From positions 3,281,501 to 3,345,500 of the forward strand of contig NZ_CP150265.1 in the NCBI RefSeq assembly GCF_037976325.1: a DNA stretch of 64,000 bases, written 5' to 3'. Positions 8,556-19,906 of this stretch are shown here, one piece after another. This DNA is from Paenibacillus sp. FSL K6-3182. GTDB lineage: Bacteria; Bacillota; Bacilli; Paenibacillales; Paenibacillaceae. The notes below the pieces were generated by a model. It was given only the letters and a program-made list of their open reading frames with translations, had not been told where the DNA came from and searched no databases. A program made the position numbers and the translations under genes. Within the stretch, counting starts at the first letter, position 1; each line of letters opens with the position of its first letter.

Positions 8556-9491
8556 ATGAGTAAAATAGCATTTGTTTTTCCGGGGCAAGGCGCACAAGCT
8601 GTCGGAATGGGCAAGGACGCCTATGATGCGTTTGATCGTTCCCGTGCGATTTTTGAACAAGCGGATGAGGCACTGGGCTTCTCATTAAGCCAGATTATTT
8701 TTGAAGGACCAGAAGATACACTTAAACAAACAGCGAATACACAACCTGCACTGCTTACCGTTAGCGTTTCGCTATTGGAAGCGTTGGAAGGCCGGGGTCT
8801 GAAGCCGGATTTTGTTGCTGGGCACAGTCTTGGGGAGTATAGCGCGCTTGTCGCTGCAGGAGTCCTATCCTTTGAAGATGCTGTTCGTACTGTCCGTGCT
8901 CGCGGTCAATTTATGGAGCAAGCTGTTCCTAGCGGCCAAGGCGCAATGGCAGCAGTGCTCGGCGCTGAACGCGATACGCTCGCAGCGCTTTGTGCGGCAA
9001 TTACAGCTGAAGGCTCGGCTGTTGAGCTTGCAAATGTGAATTGTCCAGGTCAAATTGTGGTGTCAGGTACTGCAGCAGGTGTTGATGCTGTTGTCCAGCG
9101 CGGCAAAGAAGAGGCTGGAGCTAAGCGGGTTATTCCTCTTGAAGTAAGCGGTCCATTCCATTCATCCCTAATGAAGCCTGCAGCTGTAAATCTTCAAGCG
9201 ACATTAGCTGATATAGCGATGAAGGATGCTAATGTTCCTATTGTGGCGAATGTCACTGCCAATGCGGTAACATCGGCGGATGAGATACGTGGTCTGCTCG
9301 TAGAACAGGTGTGCTCACCTGTCCTTTGGGAAGATAGCGTACGTTATTTAGTCGAGCAAGGCGTTGATACATTTGTGGAAATCGGGTCGGGAACGGTGCT
9401 TGCCGGCCTGATCAAAAAAGTCGACAAAAATCTACGCATCATCTCGATTAACAGCATCAGTGCGCTTGAAGCGCTGCAGGTGAATGAATAA
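8556..9491 (+). CDS. fabD: Malonyl-CoA:ACP transacylase FabD
   Basis: Loads malonyl groups onto ACP for chain elongation. 311 residues with FVFPGQGAQAVGMG at the N-terminus, the GHSLGEYSALVA serine nucleophile elbow at about residue 90, and the catalytic His in VSGPFHSSLM. ATG 8556 follows AAGGGGGAAACGTT. The 134-bp gap after fabH holds no obvious terminator; fabG follows 18 bp downstream. Confidence 0.97.
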   Translation: MSKIAFVFPGQGAQAVGMGKDAYDAFDRSRAIFEQADEALGFSLSQIIFEGPEDTLKQTANTQPALLTVSVSLLEALEGRGLKPDFVAGHSLGEYSALVAAGVLSFEDAVRTVRARGQFMEQAVPSGQGAMAAVLGAERDTLAALCAAITAEGSAVELANVNCPGQIVVSGTAAGVDAVVQRGKEEAGAKRVIPLEVSGPFHSSLMKPAAVNLQATLADIAMKDANVPIVANVTANAVTSADEIRGLLVEQVCSPVLWEDSVRYLVEQGVDTFVEIGSGTVLAGLIKKVDKNLRIISINSISALEALQVNE

Positions 9492-9509
9492 TAGGATGGA
9501 GGGGATTCG

Positions 9510-10259
9510 ATGTTTGCTAGCTTGGAAGGAAAAAAAGCACTCGTAACAGGTGCATCGCGGGGCATTGGCAGATCGATTGCTATTGCCCTCGCCGAGGCAG
9601 GCGCGGATGTTGCCATTAACTACTCAGGCAGCGAAGCGGCAGCAGCTGAAACGGCGCAAGCTGTAGAAGCACTCGGTAGACGCGCTATTGTTATAAAAGC
9701 TAATGTTGGCAAAGTAGATGAATTTGACGCGATGGTCAAGGAAGTCATCGAGCAATTCGGAGCGGTTGACATATTAGTGAATAATGCGGGCATTACAAGA
9801 GATAATTTAATCATGCGTATGAAGGAAGACGAGTTTGACCAAGTCATTGAAACCAACTTAAAAGGGGTTTTCAACGGCATTAAAGCGGTCACTCGCTCTA
9901 TGATGAAACAACGCTCCGGCCGAATCATCAACATTTCTTCTGTTGTTGGTGTGCTCGGAAACCCTGGGCAGGCTAACTATGTTGCAGCCAAAGCTGGTGT
10001 CATTGGTCTTACTAAGGCTAGTGCCCGCGAGCTTGCGTCACGCGGCATTACAGTTAACTGTGTAGCCCCAGGATTTATTCAAACCGAAATGACGGACAAG
10101 CTGCCGGAAGAAATGCGCCAATCTTTATCTGGCCAAATTCCGCTTGCCCGTCTCGGTGATCCGAGCGACATCGCAAACGCAGTCCGTTTTCTTGCTTCGG
10201 ATGCTTCAGCCTATATGACTGGACAGACGATTCATGTGGACGGCGGCATGTATATGTAA
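9510..10259 (+). CDS. fabG: 3-oxoacyl-ACP reductase FabG
   Basis: NADPH-dependent reduction of beta-ketoacyl-ACP in the elongation cycle. A 249-residue short-chain dehydrogenase with the cofactor motif [12 protein letters not shown] near residue 14, NNAG at about 89, the catalytic Ser in [14 protein letters not shown] and the YVAAKAG Tyr-Lys pair. C-terminal [20 protein letters not shown] is typical. It has a GGAGGGGATT SD and sits between fabD and acpP. Confidence 0.97.
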   Translation: MFASLEGKKALVTGASRGIGRSIAIALAEAGADVAINYSGSEAAAAETAQAVEALGRRAIVIKANVGKVDEFDAMVKEVIEQFGAVDILVNNAGITRDNLIMRMKEDEFDQVIETNLKGVFNGIKAVTRSMMKQRSGRIINISSVVGVLGNPGQANYVAAKAGVIGLTKASARELASRGITVNCVAPGFIQTEMTDKLPEEMRQSLSGQIPLARLGDPSDIANAVRFLASDASAYMTGQTIHVDGGMYM

Positions 10260-10300
10260 CACCAGATAATTCAGCAATAATGAATTAAAACGGTTACGTA

Positions 10301-10329
10301 TGGCATTTTATCTTTAATTCTCGTATAAT
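10301..10329 (+). promoter_or_regulatory. Possible internal promoter before acpP
   Basis: A perfect TATAAT (10324-10329) lies 21 bp before the acpP start. The -35 candidate TGGCAT (10301-10306, 17-bp spacer) is weak. An extra promoter would fit the high cellular demand for ACP. No FapR-like site was seen beside it. Confidence 0.4.
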
Positions 10330-10350
10330 ACCATGGAGGAGGTGAACCGG

Positions 10351-10584
10351 ATGTCCGAAGTAGTAGATCGCGTAAAACGTATCGTCATCGACCGACTAGG
10401 CGTAGACGAAGCGGAAGTTACACTTGAAGCTTCATTTAAAGATGACCTCGGCGCTGACTCTCTTGATGTCGTTGAATTGGTCATGGAGCTAGAAGACGAG
10501 TTTGATATGGAAATTTCTGATGAAGATGCTGAGACTATCACCACTGTGGGAGAAGTAGTTAAATACATACAATCTCATACGTAA
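10351..10584 (+). CDS. acpP: Acyl carrier protein
   Basis: A 77-residue acidic four-helix carrier protein for fatty-acid synthesis. The phosphopantetheine attachment serine is in [18 protein letters not shown] (Ser about 37). ATG 10351 follows GGAGGAGGTGAACCGG. It lies between fabG and fabF, followed by a strong hairpin (10592-10618). Confidence 0.98.
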   Translation: MSEVVDRVKRIVIDRLGVDEAEVTLEASFKDDLGADSLDVVELVMELEDEFDMEISDEDAETITTVGEVVKYIQSHT

Positions 10585-10591
10585 GAAGGAC

Positions 10592-10618
10592 AAGTCCCGT
10601 TTTTAATAAACGGGACTT
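10592..10618 (+). terminator. Strong hairpin after acpP, possible partial terminator
   Basis: An 11-bp perfect stem, AAGTCCCGTTT with AAACGGGACTT, loop TTAAT, just after acpP. The following bases are CTCTCC rather than a T run, so classical termination is uncertain; it may instead protect the 3' end of acpP mRNA or attenuate fabF. The acpP-fabF gap (289 bp) otherwise holds an anti-Shine-Dalgarno-like octamer at 10713-10720 and no gene. Confidence 0.5.
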
Positions 10619-10873
10619 CTCTCCATCTAGGCAGTTTCCTGAATTACACTTAAGCAAGCAAGGCAGCTTTTATATAAAAAAGCGTGAATGGCTTTATGTG
10701 CATCTCATTTATACCTCCTTATATTTCAAGCGTAAAGGTTTCGCCGTTTGGTACGGCTAGGCTTGTATTTACGGAGAAATATAAGCAGGGTATACGCAAT
10801 ATAGCAACATTGACCGATTAACAAAGGTGACGCAGCTTGCGCATCAAATTTGCTGGACATAGAGGTGAATCGA

Positions 10874-12115
10874 ATGAAACAAAGAGTTGTTGTTACGGGT
10901 ATGGGGGTTATTACCTCACTCGGTTCCGATTTGGAAGAGTTCTGGGGTAACTTGCTGGACGGAAAATCAGGTGTATCGGTTGTTGAAGCTTTCGATTTCT
11001 CTGAGTATCCGACGCGCATTGCCGCAGAAGTTAAAAATTTCAATCCCGAAGATTACGGTTTAGATAAAAAAGAAGCACGCAGAATGGATCGTTTCGTACA
11101 ATTCGCTGCAGTAGCTAGTCAATTGGCAGTTAAAGATGCTGATTTGCAAATTGGTACAAATGCTGACCCTGAGCGTGTTGGCGTTATGGTCGGTTCCGGT
11201 ATCGGCGGACTTGGCACTTGGGAAGACCAGCACAATATTTTGCTGGAGAAAGGCCCTAAGCGTGTCAGCCCTTTCTTTATTCCGATGATGATCGCGAACA
11301 TGGCTTCTGGACAAGTATCCATGCTTACTGGTGCGAAAGGTCCAAATAGTACGGCAGTAACCGCTTGTGCTACGGGCACTCATTCCATCGGCGATTCTTT
11401 CAAATTGATTCAACGCGGCGACGCTGACGTGATGATTGCTGGCGGAGCAGAAGCGACGATCAGACCGACCGGCATGGCAGGCTTCTGCTCGATGCGTGCG
11501 ATGTCCGTTCGCAATGAAGAGCCTGAAAAAGCAAGTCGTCCGTTCGACGTTGACCGTGATGGTTTCGTAATGGGCGAAGGCGCTGGTGTACTCGTGCTTG
11601 AATCACTTGAGCATGCGCAGGCACGCGGTGCAAAAATTTATGCTGAGGTTATTGGTTACGGTATGAGTGGTGACGCTCATCACATGACTGAGCCAGATCC
11701 AGATGGTGCAGCTCGCTGCATGGTGAAAGCATTCAAGGATGCTGGAATTGATCCTTCTGAGATCGACTACATCAATGCGCACGGCACTTCGACACCTGTC
11801 GGTGATCGCTCAGAGACAAAAGCGATCAAAAAAGCGCTCGGCGACCATGCTTATAAAGTAGCGGTCAGCTCAACAAAATCGATGACAGGTCATTTGCTAG
11901 GTGCTGCTGGCGGCGTTGAAGCCGTAATTCTCGGCTTGACTATCAAAAGCGGAATCATCGCTCCGACTATTAATTTAGACAATCAAGACCCGGAGTGTGA
12001 TCTTGATTATGTACCTAATAAACCGCGTGAAGCGAATGTAAGGATAGCATTGTCCAACTCATTTGGCTTCGGCGGTCACAACGCATCGATCGTGATGAAA
12101 GTTTATGAAGCGTGA
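10874..12115 (+). CDS. fabF: Beta-ketoacyl-ACP synthase II FabF
   Basis: Condensing enzyme of the elongation cycle. 413 residues with catalytic Cys in [12 protein letters not shown] (about residue 164), His in [11 protein letters not shown] and His in [11 protein letters not shown]: the complete C-H-H triad. [13 protein letters not shown] at the N-terminus fits. ATG 10874 follows AGAGGTGA. The last bases overlap the rnc start by 11 bp, so the two are probably coupled. In B. subtilis fabF lies elsewhere in an operon with one fabH copy. Confidence 0.97.
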   Translation: MKQRVVVTGMGVITSLGSDLEEFWGNLLDGKSGVSVVEAFDFSEYPTRIAAEVKNFNPEDYGLDKKEARRMDRFVQFAAVASQLAVKDADLQIGTNADPERVGVMVGSGIGGLGTWEDQHNILLEKGPKRVSPFFIPMMIANMASGQVSMLTGAKGPNSTAVTACATGTHSIGDSFKLIQRGDADVMIAGGAEATIRPTGMAGFCSMRAMSVRNEEPEKASRPFDVDRDGFVMGEGAGVLVLESLEHAQARGAKIYAEVIGYGMSGDAHHMTEPDPDGAARCMVKAFKDAGIDPSEIDYINAHGTSTPVGDRSETKAIKKALGDHAYKVAVSSTKSMTGHLLGAAGGVEAVILGLTIKSGIIAPTINLDNQDPECDLDYVPNKPREANVRIALSNSFGFGGHNASIVMKVYEA

Positions 12116-12809
12116 TTCCTTCTATGAGCTGCAGCAGCGGCTGCAGCTCAGTTTTAAGCGGACAAAGCTGCTGAGGCAAGCTTTCACTCATACTTCTTAT
12201 GTAAATGAACACAAGCGCGGGTCAGCTCAGGATAATGAGCGTTTGGAATTTTTGGGAGATGCGGTGCTTCAATTACTCGTTTCTGAGTATTTGTTCGCAA
12301 CGTATCCGCAGCGGCCTGAGGGCGAGCTTACGAGAATGCGTGCATCCATCGTCTGTGAGCCATCTTTAGCCCAATTTGCTGAACGCTTGGAGCTCGGTTC
12401 GCATGTGCTTCTCGGACGCGGTGAAGAGCAGCTAGGCGGTCGGCAAAGGCAAGCATTGCTAGCTGATTTGTTCGAGTCGTTTGTCGGTGCCATTTTCCTT
12501 GACGCAGGAATTGAGGAAACGAGAGCTTTTCTTAATGAGCATATGTTTCCTTTTGTTGAGTCAAACGACTATGGTCTTCTTGTTAAAGACTCCAAGTCGA
12601 AGCTGCAGGAACGATCGCAGCATCATGGGCTTGGCGCGGTGGAATACCGAATCATTGAAGAACGTGGACCTGCGCATGACCGTGAATTTGTCGTTGAAGT
12701 ATATCTCGGTGAAGAGCGTTTTGGCGTCGGCAGCGGGAGGACGAAGAAGGAAGCGGAGCAGCGTGCTGCAGCTGAAGCATGGCGCACGCTATCGCAGGAA
12801 CAAGGCTAA
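12105..12809 (+). CDS. rnc: Ribonuclease III
   Basis: Double-strand-specific endoribonuclease in rRNA processing and RNA decay. 234 residues: an N-terminal RNase III domain with signature [19 protein letters not shown] (about 45-63, metal-binding Glu and Asp) and a C-terminal double-stranded RNA-binding domain (about 160-230, ending [16 protein letters not shown]). The start overlaps the fabF end and lacks a strong SD, consistent with translational coupling. A terminator follows. Confidence 0.97.
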   Translation: MKRDSFYELQQRLQLSFKRTKLLRQAFTHTSYVNEHKRGSAQDNERLEFLGDAVLQLLVSEYLFATYPQRPEGELTRMRASIVCEPSLAQFAERLELGSHVLLGRGEEQLGGRQRQALLADLFESFVGAIFLDAGIEETRAFLNEHMFPFVESNDYGLLVKDSKSKLQERSQHHGLGAVEYRIIEERGPAHDREFVVEVYLGEERFGVGSGRTKKEAEQRAAAEAWRTLSQEQG

Positions 12810-12815
12810 TCAGCA

Positions 12816-12865
12816 TAGAGAGTTTCCGGAAGGTCTTCTGACCTGCCGGGCGCTCTCTTTTTTTA
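12816..12865 (+). terminator. Rho-independent terminator after rnc
   Basis: A long hairpin with arms GAGAG...GGAAGGTC and GACC...GCTCTC followed by seven T ends the fatty-acid/rnc transcript before smc. Confidence 0.8.
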
Positions 12866-12966
12866 TGAACGTTTATTATGTGGCCCTGATAAAAAGGAAG
12901 AGTGGTTTAACCAGCTGAAATAAGGTGATAAACGCAGCATTTGGTTGCTTTTAGTAGCTTAAATGG

Positions 12967-12995
12967 TTATCAAGGCCCATAAGATGTGGTACAAT
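12967..12995 (+). promoter_or_regulatory. Candidate sigma-A promoter for smc-ftsY
   Basis: TTATCA (12967-12972), a 17-bp spacer and TACAAT (12990-12995) lie 24 bp before the smc ATG, downstream of the rnc terminator. Confidence 0.55.
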
Positions 12996-13019
12996 GAGGG
13001 GTGAGGTGAAAACCAAGAC

Positions 13020-16000
13020 ATGTTTCTGAAACGGATTGAATTATCAGGCTTTAAGTCTTTCGCTGATCGGACCGAAATGGAGTTTGTAACCGGTATTACT
13101 GCGGTTGTAGGGCCGAACGGCAGCGGAAAAAGCAACATCTCGGACGGCATACGCTGGGTGCTCGGCGAGCAAAGCGCAAAGAGCCTCCGCGGCGGCAAGA
13201 TGGAAGATATTATTTTTGCCGGAAGCGATGCAAGGAAAGCTGTCAATTACAGCGAGGTATCCCTTACTCTTGATAACTCGGATGGGGCATTGCCGCTCGA
13301 GTATAACGAGGTAACAGTGACACGCCGTGTACATCGCAGCGGAGATAGCGAATATTTAATAAACAAGCAGCCATGCAGGCTAAAAGATATTACCGAGCTA
13401 TTCATGGATACCGGTATCGGTAAAGAAGCTTATTCCATCATTGGACAAGGCCGAATTGAAGAAATTTTAAGCACGCGCTCGGAGGATCGTCGCGGAATAT
13501 TTGAAGAAGCCTCCGGCATCGTCAAATACAAGTCGCGTAAGCGCGAAGCGCAGAGGAAGCTTGATGAAACCGAGCAGAATCTGCTTCGCATTCATGATCT
13601 GGTGACAGAGCTTGAAGATCAGGTGGGCCCGCTTCGCAAGCAATCGGAGAAAGCCATTCACTTCAAAGCGCTTAAGGAACAGCTGAAAACGAAGGAAATC
13701 TCTATGTACGTACATAACATCGAACAGATTCACGGTTCATGGACGGAGGCAAACGGCAAGCTTGAGCGTTTGCAGCAGGAGCAGCTTCAGCTATCTACGG
13801 TTGTCAGCAAACATGATGCACATTTGGAGAAGGATCGACAGCAGCTGCGGGAGCTTGAGCTGGAGCTAGATCAGCTTCATGAAGCGATGCTGCAAATTAG
13901 TGAGGATTTCGAGAAATGTGAAGGATACGGCGAGGTTCTAAAGGAACGCAAGCGCAACTTGGAGCAAAATAAACGTCAGCTTGAAGAATCAATCGCTGCA
14001 CAGGACGCTCGCATTGTCACCATGACGCAGGAAGAAGCGGAATTTCGCAGCCGTGCAGCTGCGTTGCAGCTGCAGCTAGCAGATCTGCGCTCGAAAATAG
14101 CCGATGAAGAAGCGCGTCTCGTAGGCGTTGCAGGCGGAGCAGTCGTTGATGCGGAAGAAACACTCAAAAGCGAGCTATTGGAAGTGCTAAGCTCGATGGC
14201 GCAGCACCGCAACGAAATTCGTTATGCTTCGCAGCAGCAAGAAGCATTGCAGCGGCGGATGGAGCGAATTAGCGAGGATGAGACCAAATGGCTGGAGCAG
14301 CAGGAAAAATTGGACGAGAGACGCTCTGCACTTGCGGCTTCGCTTGAATCTACGCTGGCGCGACTAGAGCAGGCAAGAAACAAAACACTTTCGGAATCTG
14401 AACAAACGAGAAAGATTTCTCAAAGTTTGGAAGAGGTCACTTTAGCCATGCGAAAGTGGGAGCAGAAACTCGACAGTCATGTTTCTAGGCGCGATACCAT
14501 GAAAGAAATGCAGGATGCGCTAGATGGCTTTATGCAGGGCGTAAAGGAAGTTCTCAAAGCTTCCAGACGCGGCAATAGCGGAATCAGCGGTGTTCATGGC
14601 GCGGTTGCGGAGCTTGTTCGTGTTCCTGAACGCATTGAGACTGCCGTTGAGACTGCACTGGGCGGGGCCTTGCAGCATGTGGTCATGGAGGATGAGAAAA
14701 CGGCTCGCGCAGCTATCGCATTCTTGAAGCAGCGTCAGCTAGGACGAGCTACCTTTCTGCCGCTCGATGTCATTCGTGGCAGACAAGTTCCTGAGCATGA
14801 CAAGCGTATAGCCGAATCCATTGAGGGCTTCGTAGGCGTTGCTGCTGATTTGGTAAGCTCGGATGACCGCTATTCAGCGATTGTGAACAGTTTGCTTGGC
14901 AATGTATTGCTAGCCGAAACACTGGAGCAAGCCAACCGGATTGCATCGAAATGTCAATATCGATACCGCGTCGTCACGCTTGAAGGTGATATTGTCAATG
15001 CTGGCGGTTCAATGACGGGGGGCAGCTTGCAGAAGAAAGGCGCCAGCCTGCTTGGTCGTCAACGTCAAATCGACGCGCTTGATCAAGAGATTGCAGATGC
15101 TCGCAAGATGGTAGAGCAGCTTCGTAATAAGCTAAGCGATTTGCGCAAAGAACATTCTATTCGCACGCATAATATTGAGGAGCTGCGTGCAGAAGGCGAG
15201 AAAAGCCGTATTGAAGAGCAGCAAATTAGAGCTGAGCTTCAGCAGCTTCACAATGAGGCGAAGCATCTCGACGAGCAGCGTCAGCTGTATTCAGCAGATC
15301 GTAACACTCATTTGTCCGAGCAGAAAGATGTTCAGGCAGCAGCCAAAGCTGCAGAGCTCCGTTTAGAACAGCTGGTTGTAGATGAAGCGAGGCTGCAGGA
15401 AGCGATTCGTATGGCAGAAGAGCGGCGTAAAGCTAGCGAATTTGCGAAGGAAGAGCTGCAAGGCCAGCTTACCGATATTAAGATCGCTGCAGCGAAGACT
15501 GATCAAGAGAAATTATCGTTCGAAGATCAATCAGCGAGAGTACGAGCGGAAATCGGTCGAGCGAAGCAAGAGCTTGGAAGCTTGCGTTCCTTGTCCGTTC
15601 AGCAAGAGGAAGAAATCGCAAGGCATGCCGATGAAACGGTACAGCAGATTGAACAGCTCAATCACCTGCGTTTGAAGAAACAGGAATGTGCAGAGCAAAC
15701 GGATTTCAAACGATCAGCACGCGCTAAGCGTATTGCCGAGCTCGATTTGGGCGAAAGTGAAACGAAGGAGCAGCGCGGACAACTTCGGACGGTTGAAGAG
15801 CAGATGAGACAGACCGAAATTGCGGCTAACCGTCTAGACGTGGAGCTTGATAATCTGCTTCGGAAGCTCAGTGAGGAATATGAGCTTAGCTATGAACTCG
15901 CTAAGGAGCAGTACCCTGTACCTGAGGATGTTCTCGGTACACAAAATGAGGTTAGAGACGTTAAACGTCAAATAACCGCTCTTGGCGAAGTGAACTTAGG

Positions 16001-16595
16001 TGCAATCGAGGAGTATGAGCGAGTCAGCGAACGTTTTGAGTTTTTGTCAGAGCAGAAGGATGATTTGATCGACGCAAAAACGACGTTGTACCAGGTCATT
16101 CGTGAGATGGACGATGAGATGTCCAAACGGTTCAAAGCGACGTTTGAAGCGATTCGCAGTCATTTTGTTATCGTATTCGCGAAGCTGTTCGGTGGTGGCC
16201 GGGCTGATCTTGTGCTCGTTGAGCCAGATCGTGTTCTTGATACAGGAATCGACATTGTCGCTCAGCCGCCAGGCAAAAAACTTCAAAATCTACAGCTGCT
16301 CTCTGGTGGAGAAAGAGCTTTGACCGCAATCGCTTTGCTATTTGCGATTTTACAGGTGAAACCCGTTCCGTTCTGCGTGCTTGATGAGGTTGAAGCTGCG
16401 CTTGATGAGGCAAACGTATCACGCTTTGCTCAATATTTGCGTGAGTTTTCAGAGCTTACGCAGTTTATCGTCGTTACTCATCGTAAAGGCACGATGGAGG
16501 AAGCGGATGTGCTATATGGTGTTACGATGGAGGAAGGCGGCGTATCGAAGCTCGTTTCTGTGCGCTTAGAGGATGAAGAGCCGGTATCCGCATAA
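13020..16595 (+). CDS. smc: Chromosome segregation ATPase Smc
   Basis: Core subunit of bacterial condensin, working with ScpA and ScpB in chromosome organisation and segregation. 1191 residues. N-terminal ATPase head with Walker [10 protein letters not shown] (about 32-40), two long coiled coils (about 170-500 and 670-1000), a central hinge at about 515-665 ([28 protein letters not shown]), and a C-terminal head with ABC signature [17 protein letters not shown] and Walker [18 protein letters not shown]. Normal length, no break. ATG 13020 follows GAGGTGAAAACC. ftsY is 42 bp downstream. Confidence 0.98.
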   Translation: MFLKRIELSGFKSFADRTEMEFVTGITAVVGPNGSGKSNISDGIRWVLGEQSAKSLRGGKMEDIIFAGSDARKAVNYSEVSLTLDNSDGALPLEYNEVTVTRRVHRSGDSEYLINKQPCRLKDITELFMDTGIGKEAYSIIGQGRIEEILSTRSEDRRGIFEEASGIVKYKSRKREAQRKLDETEQNLLRIHDLVTELEDQVGPLRKQSEKAIHFKALKEQLKTKEISMYVHNIEQIHGSWTEANGKLERLQQEQLQLSTVVSKHDAHLEKDRQQLRELELELDQLHEAMLQISEDFEKCEGYGEVLKERKRNLEQNKRQLEESIAAQDARIVTMTQEEAEFRSRAAALQLQLADLRSKIADEEARLVGVAGGAVVDAEETLKSELLEVLSSMAQHRNEIRYASQQQEALQRRMERISEDETKWLEQQEKLDERRSALAASLESTLARLEQARNKTLSESEQTRKISQSLEEVTLAMRKWEQKLDSHVSRRDTMKEMQDALDGFMQGVKEVLKASRRGNSGISGVHGAVAELVRVPERIETAVETALGGALQHVVMEDEKTARAAIAFLKQRQLGRATFLPLDVIRGRQVPEHDKRIAESIEGFVGVAADLVSSDDRYSAIVNSLLGNVLLAETLEQANRIASKCQYRYRVVTLEGDIVNAGGSMTGGSLQKKGASLLGRQRQIDALDQEIADARKMVEQLRNKLSDLRKEHSIRTHNIEELRAEGEKSRIEEQQIRAELQQLHNEAKHLDEQRQLYSADRNTHLSEQKDVQAAAKAAELRLEQLVVDEARLQEAIRMAEERRKASEFAKEELQGQLTDIKIAAAKTDQEKLSFEDQSARVRAEIGRAKQELGSLRSLSVQQEEEIARHADETVQQIEQLNHLRLKKQECAEQTDFKRSARAKRIAELDLGESETKEQRGQLRTVEEQMRQTEIAANRLDVELDNLLRKLSEEYELSYELAKEQYPVPEDVLGTQNEVRDVKRQITALGEVNLGAIEEYERVSERFEFLSEQKDDLIDAKTTLYQVIREMDDEMSKRFKATFEAIRSHFVIVFAKLFGGGRADLVLVEPDRVLDTGIDIVAQPPGKKLQNLQLLSGGERALTAIALLFAILQVKPVPFCVLDEVEAALDEANVSRFAQYLREFSELTQFIVVTHRKGTMEEADVLYGVTMEEGGVSKLVSVRLEDEEPVSA

Positions 16596-16637
16596 CTTAT
16601 AGAAAAAACGGCAACGTGAGGATGGGGAGTTGGAACG

Positions 16638-17645
16638 ATGAGTTTTTTTAAGAAGCTGAAGGAAAGCATCGCTACAAAGACAGAAGCGGTGACAAATATT
16701 TTCAAAGAAGGCTTATCGAAGACGCGTACGGCTTTTGTTGAGAAGGTAGAAGAGCTAATCACACGCCGCAAAAAAATCGATGAGCAGTTTTATGAAGAAC
16801 TAGAGGAAATATTAATTGGTGCCGACGTTGGTGTGAATACCGTTATGCAGCTTATTGACGATCTGCGGGTCGAAGTGAAAAAACGGAAGATCGAGGATGC
16901 TTCAGATTTGCAGCCGATCCTCTCTGAGAAGCTGATTCAGCTGATGAAGGGTGATGATCATTCCGGCTTGCGGATGGCACCGAGTGGCATCACTGTTATT
17001 TTGTTCGTTGGCGTAAATGGCGTTGGCAAGACAACGACCATTGGCAAGCTTGCTCATAAATTTAAGAGCGAAGGTAAGAGTGTACTTATGGCAGCCGGCG
17101 ACACGTTCCGCGCAGGAGCTATTGAGCAGCTGGAGGTATGGGGACAGCGTGTTGGTGTCGATGTCATTAAGCAGCAATCAGGAGCTGACCCTGCAGCAGT
17201 GATGTTCGATGCAGTGCAAGCTGCAAAGCAGCGCGGCGTAGACGTTCTGTTATGCGATACGGCTGGCAGGCTGCAAAACAAAACCAATTTGATGGAAGAG
17301 CTGAACAAGATTTTCCGCGTGATTCAGCGCGAGCTTCCTGACGCTCCTCATGAGGTTCTTCTTGTGCTTGATGCAACGACTGGCCAAAACGCACTTAGCC
17401 AAGCAAAATTGTTTGGCGAGAAAAGCGGCGTAACCGGTCTGGTGCTGACAAAGCTTGATGGCACAGCAAAAGGCGGAATCGTAATTGCTATTCGTAATGA
17501 GCTAAGCCTCCCGGTTAAGCTTGTAGGTCTTGGCGAAAAAATGGGCGATTTGCAGCAATTCGATTCAGAGCAATTTATTCATGCTTTGTTTGCTGGGTTA
17601 ATCCAGCGTGAAGATGATTCTGAAGCTGAAAAAACGTCGGAGTAA
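16638..17645 (+). CDS. ftsY: Signal recognition particle receptor FtsY
   Basis: Membrane-associated SRP GTPase that docks Ffh-ribosome complexes at the translocon. 335 residues with the short N-terminal region typical of Firmicutes: an amphipathic first helix (SFFKKLKESIA) rather than the long acidic A domain. NG domain: G1 GVNGVGKTTTIGKLA (about 122), DTAGRLQNKTNLMEEL, G4 TKLDGTAKGG. ATG 16638 follows GATGGGGAG. Lies between smc and ylxM-ffh, so both SRP GTPases are encoded within 3 kb. Confidence 0.97.
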   Translation: MSFFKKLKESIATKTEAVTNIFKEGLSKTRTAFVEKVEELITRRKKIDEQFYEELEEILIGADVGVNTVMQLIDDLRVEVKKRKIEDASDLQPILSEKLIQLMKGDDHSGLRMAPSGITVILFVGVNGVGKTTTIGKLAHKFKSEGKSVLMAAGDTFRAGAIEQLEVWGQRVGVDVIKQQSGADPAAVMFDAVQAAKQRGVDVLLCDTAGRLQNKTNLMEELNKIFRVIQRELPDAPHEVLLVLDATTGQNALSQAKLFGEKSGVTGLVLTKLDGTAKGGIVIAIRNELSLPVKLVGLGEKMGDLQQFDSEQFIHALFAGLIQREDDSEAEKTSE

Positions 17646-17707
17646 GCGGCGATTAACGATGGTTTGGAGCAGTTAAAACAGCTCGTAAAGGTGACAAGGG
17701 AAAATAC

Positions 17708-17737
17708 TTGACAGCAGTCTATAGTGTCATGTATTAT
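17708..17737 (+). promoter_or_regulatory. Sigma-A promoter for ylxM-ffh
   Basis: TTGACA (17708-17713), an 18-bp spacer and TATTAT (17732-17737), about 70 bp before ylxM. The -35 hexamer is perfect. Confidence 0.7.
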
Positions 17738-17808
17738 AAAAGACGTTGCTGGTGTAAAGGTATTTACCTTGTCGGCAGAACAAGCAAATAACAGGAGGGG
17801 CTGAGGGG

Positions 17809-18171
17809 ATGAAAGCAAATGAACCAGATGCCTTGTCCAAGACAACCCGAATAAACTTGTTGTTCGACTTTTACGAGCCGCTCTTGACAGAGAAGCAGCG
17901 GACGTTTCTCAAATATTATTTTCACGACGACTTCACACTTGGGGAAATTGCTGGCGAGTTTGGAATTAGCAGACAAGCGGTTTATGAGCACATCAAGCGT
18001 GCAGAACAAGTGCTAGAAAGTTATGAAGGCAAGCTCGGCTTGCTTGTAAGACATGAATCCTTTCAACAATTAACTGTGCAGCTTGTAAACAGCGTTAACG
18101 AGCTTTCCATTGCAGAGCAGGACAAGCAGGCGCTTATGAGTGTCATTGCACAATTTAAATTAGCCGAATAA
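17809..18171 (+). CDS. ylxM: YlxM family putative DNA-binding protein
   Basis: A 120-residue UPF0122 (YlxM/p13) protein, regularly encoded next to ffh. A sigma-factor region-4-like helix-turn-helix is visible at about residues 44-72 ([19 protein letters not shown]). In streptococci YlxM has been reported to modulate SRP GTPases; whether it acts on DNA or on SRP here is unknown. ATG 17809 lies behind AGGAGGGG. ffh begins 26 bp downstream. Confidence 0.93.
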   Translation: MKANEPDALSKTTRINLLFDFYEPLLTEKQRTFLKYYFHDDFTLGEIAGEFGISRQAVYEHIKRAEQVLESYEGKLGLLVRHESFQQLTVQLVNSVNELSIAEQDKQALMSVIAQFKLAE

Positions 18172-18197
18172 AACATGAAGAATGGAGGTGACGGTAC

Positions 18198-19574
18198 ATG
18201 GCAGCATTTGAGAGCTTATCGAGTCGGCTTCAAAATGTGTTCAGCAAGCTGAGGGGCAAAGGCAAGGTTTCCGAGGATGATGTTAGCGAAGCAATGCGTG
18301 AAGTGCGTTTGGCGCTTCTAGAGGCAGACGTTAACTTTAAAGTCGTAAAGGACTTTATTGCGAAGGTGAAGGAACGGGCTATTGGCCTCGATGTATCCAA
18401 GAGCTTCACGCCCGGCATGGTCGTCATCGATATCGTAAATAAAGAGCTGACCGAGCTGATGGGCGGCACGCAGAGCAAGCTGGTTAAGGCTAATAAGCCT
18501 CCGACAGTCATTATGATGGCGGGTTTGCAAGGTGCGGGTAAGACAACAACTTCAGGCAAGCTGGCAAAATTGCTTCAGAAGAGCAACAATAAGCCGCTTC
18601 TTATCGCTTGTGATATTTATCGTCCTGCTGCCATTAAGCAGCTTCAAGTGCTTGGTGAACAAATCAATGCGCCGGTCTTCTCCTTGGGTGATCAGACATC
18701 ACCTGTAGAGATTGCGCGTGCTGGACTACAGCATGCCAAAGAGAACGGCAATGACTATGTCATCATTGATACCGCCGGTCGTTTACATATCGACGAAGAG
18801 CTGATGGAAGAGCTTAAGCAAATTCATCAAGTTACAAAGCCGGATGAGGTTCTCCTCGTTGTTGATGCAATGACAGGACAAGATGCTGTAAACGTTGCAC
18901 AGAGCTTTCATGAACAGCTCGCTTTAACAGGCGTTGTACTAACGAAGCTCGATGGCGATACTCGCGGTGGCGCGGCGCTGTCGGTAAAAGCAGTTACAGG
19001 CTGTCCGATTAAATTCGCAGCAATGGGTGAGAAGATCGACTCCTTGGAGCCGTTCCATCCAGAGCGTATGGCTTCTCGTATTCTCGGCATGGGCGATATG
19101 CTATCGCTTATCGAGAAGGCGCAGTCGAATATTGATGCAGATAAAGCGAAGGAAATGGAACGTAAAATGCGTACAGCAGAGTTTACGTTCGACGATTTCC
19201 TTGAGCAGATGGAGCAGGTTCGCAATTTGGGGCCGCTTGATCAAATTATGGATATGCTGCCCGGCATGAACAAGATGAAGGGCATGAAGGATATGAAGGT
19301 CGATGAGAAACAAATCGGCCGCGTCGAGGCTATTGTCCGCTCCATGACGAAAGAGGAGAAGCAAAAGCCAGAGCTGCTTAATCACAGTCGCCGCAAGCGT
19401 GTTGCTGCAGGCAGTGGAACAACGATCGTTGAGGTAAACCGCCTCATTAAGCAGTTTGACGATATGAAAAAAATGATGAAGCAATTCTCATCGATGATGG
19501 GACCGAAAGGGCCTAAGGGCGGCAAGAAGGGCCTAAAAGGTATGCTCGGCAAAAATATGAAGTTCCCGTTTTAA
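18198..19574 (+). CDS. ffh: Signal recognition particle protein Ffh
   Basis: The SRP54 GTPase that binds signal peptides and 4.5S/scRNA. 458 residues: N domain (1-90), G domain with [15 protein letters not shown] (about 107), [16 protein letters not shown] and [14 protein letters not shown], then a Met-rich M domain (about 300-430; [16 protein letters not shown]) and a basic Gly/Lys tail ([12 protein letters not shown]). ATG 18198 follows GGAGGTGACGGTAC. rpsP follows 34 bp downstream. Confidence 0.98.
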   Translation: MAAFESLSSRLQNVFSKLRGKGKVSEDDVSEAMREVRLALLEADVNFKVVKDFIAKVKERAIGLDVSKSFTPGMVVIDIVNKELTELMGGTQSKLVKANKPPTVIMMAGLQGAGKTTTSGKLAKLLQKSNNKPLLIACDIYRPAAIKQLQVLGEQINAPVFSLGDQTSPVEIARAGLQHAKENGNDYVIIDTAGRLHIDEELMEELKQIHQVTKPDEVLLVVDAMTGQDAVNVAQSFHEQLALTGVVLTKLDGDTRGGAALSVKAVTGCPIKFAAMGEKIDSLEPFHPERMASRILGMGDMLSLIEKAQSNIDADKAKEMERKMRTAEFTFDDFLEQMEQVRNLGPLDQIMDMLPGMNKMKGMKDMKVDEKQIGRVEAIVRSMTKEEKQKPELLNHSRRKRVAAGSGTTIVEVNRLIKQFDDMKKMMKQFSSMMGPKGPKGGKKGLKGMLGKNMKFPF

Positions 19575-19608
19575 TGGTTGTTTACTCTTTGAAGGAGGTG
19601 AATTTTTA

Positions 19609-19881
19609 ATGGCAGTACGTATTCGTTTGAAAAGAATTGGTGCTCACAAAGCTCCTTTCTACCGCGTAGTAGTTTCGGATTCCCGTTCGCCGCGTGATGG
19701 TCGTTTTATCGAAGAAATCGGTACTTATAACCCGGTTGCACAACCGGCTCAAGTTAAGATTGATGAAGAGAAAGCGCTAAAATGGTTGCAAACTGGAGCG
19801 CAAGCTTCTGATACCGTTCGTGACTTGCTTTCCAAAGCTGGTGTTCTTAAAAAGTTCCATGAGCTTAAGCAACAGAAATAA
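19609..19881 (+). CDS. rpsP: Small ribosomal subunit protein bS16
   Basis: A 90-residue 30S protein beginning [19 protein letters not shown], with [20 protein letters not shown], the family signature. ATG 19609 follows a near-perfect AAGGAGGTGAAT. Part of the conserved ffh-rpsP-khpA-rimM-trmD-rplS order. Confidence 0.98.
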   Translation: MAVRIRLKRIGAHKAPFYRVVVSDSRSPRDGRFIEEIGTYNPVAQPAQVKIDEEKALKWLQTGAQASDTVRDLLSKAGVLKKFHELKQQK

Positions 19882-19906
19882 CTGTTGAATAGCGGAGGGC
19901 CTTGAG

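Noticed and set aside
10708..10724. Second FapR operator before fabF
   Set aside because: TTTATACCTCCTTATAT matches only about 10 of 17 positions and has poor symmetry.
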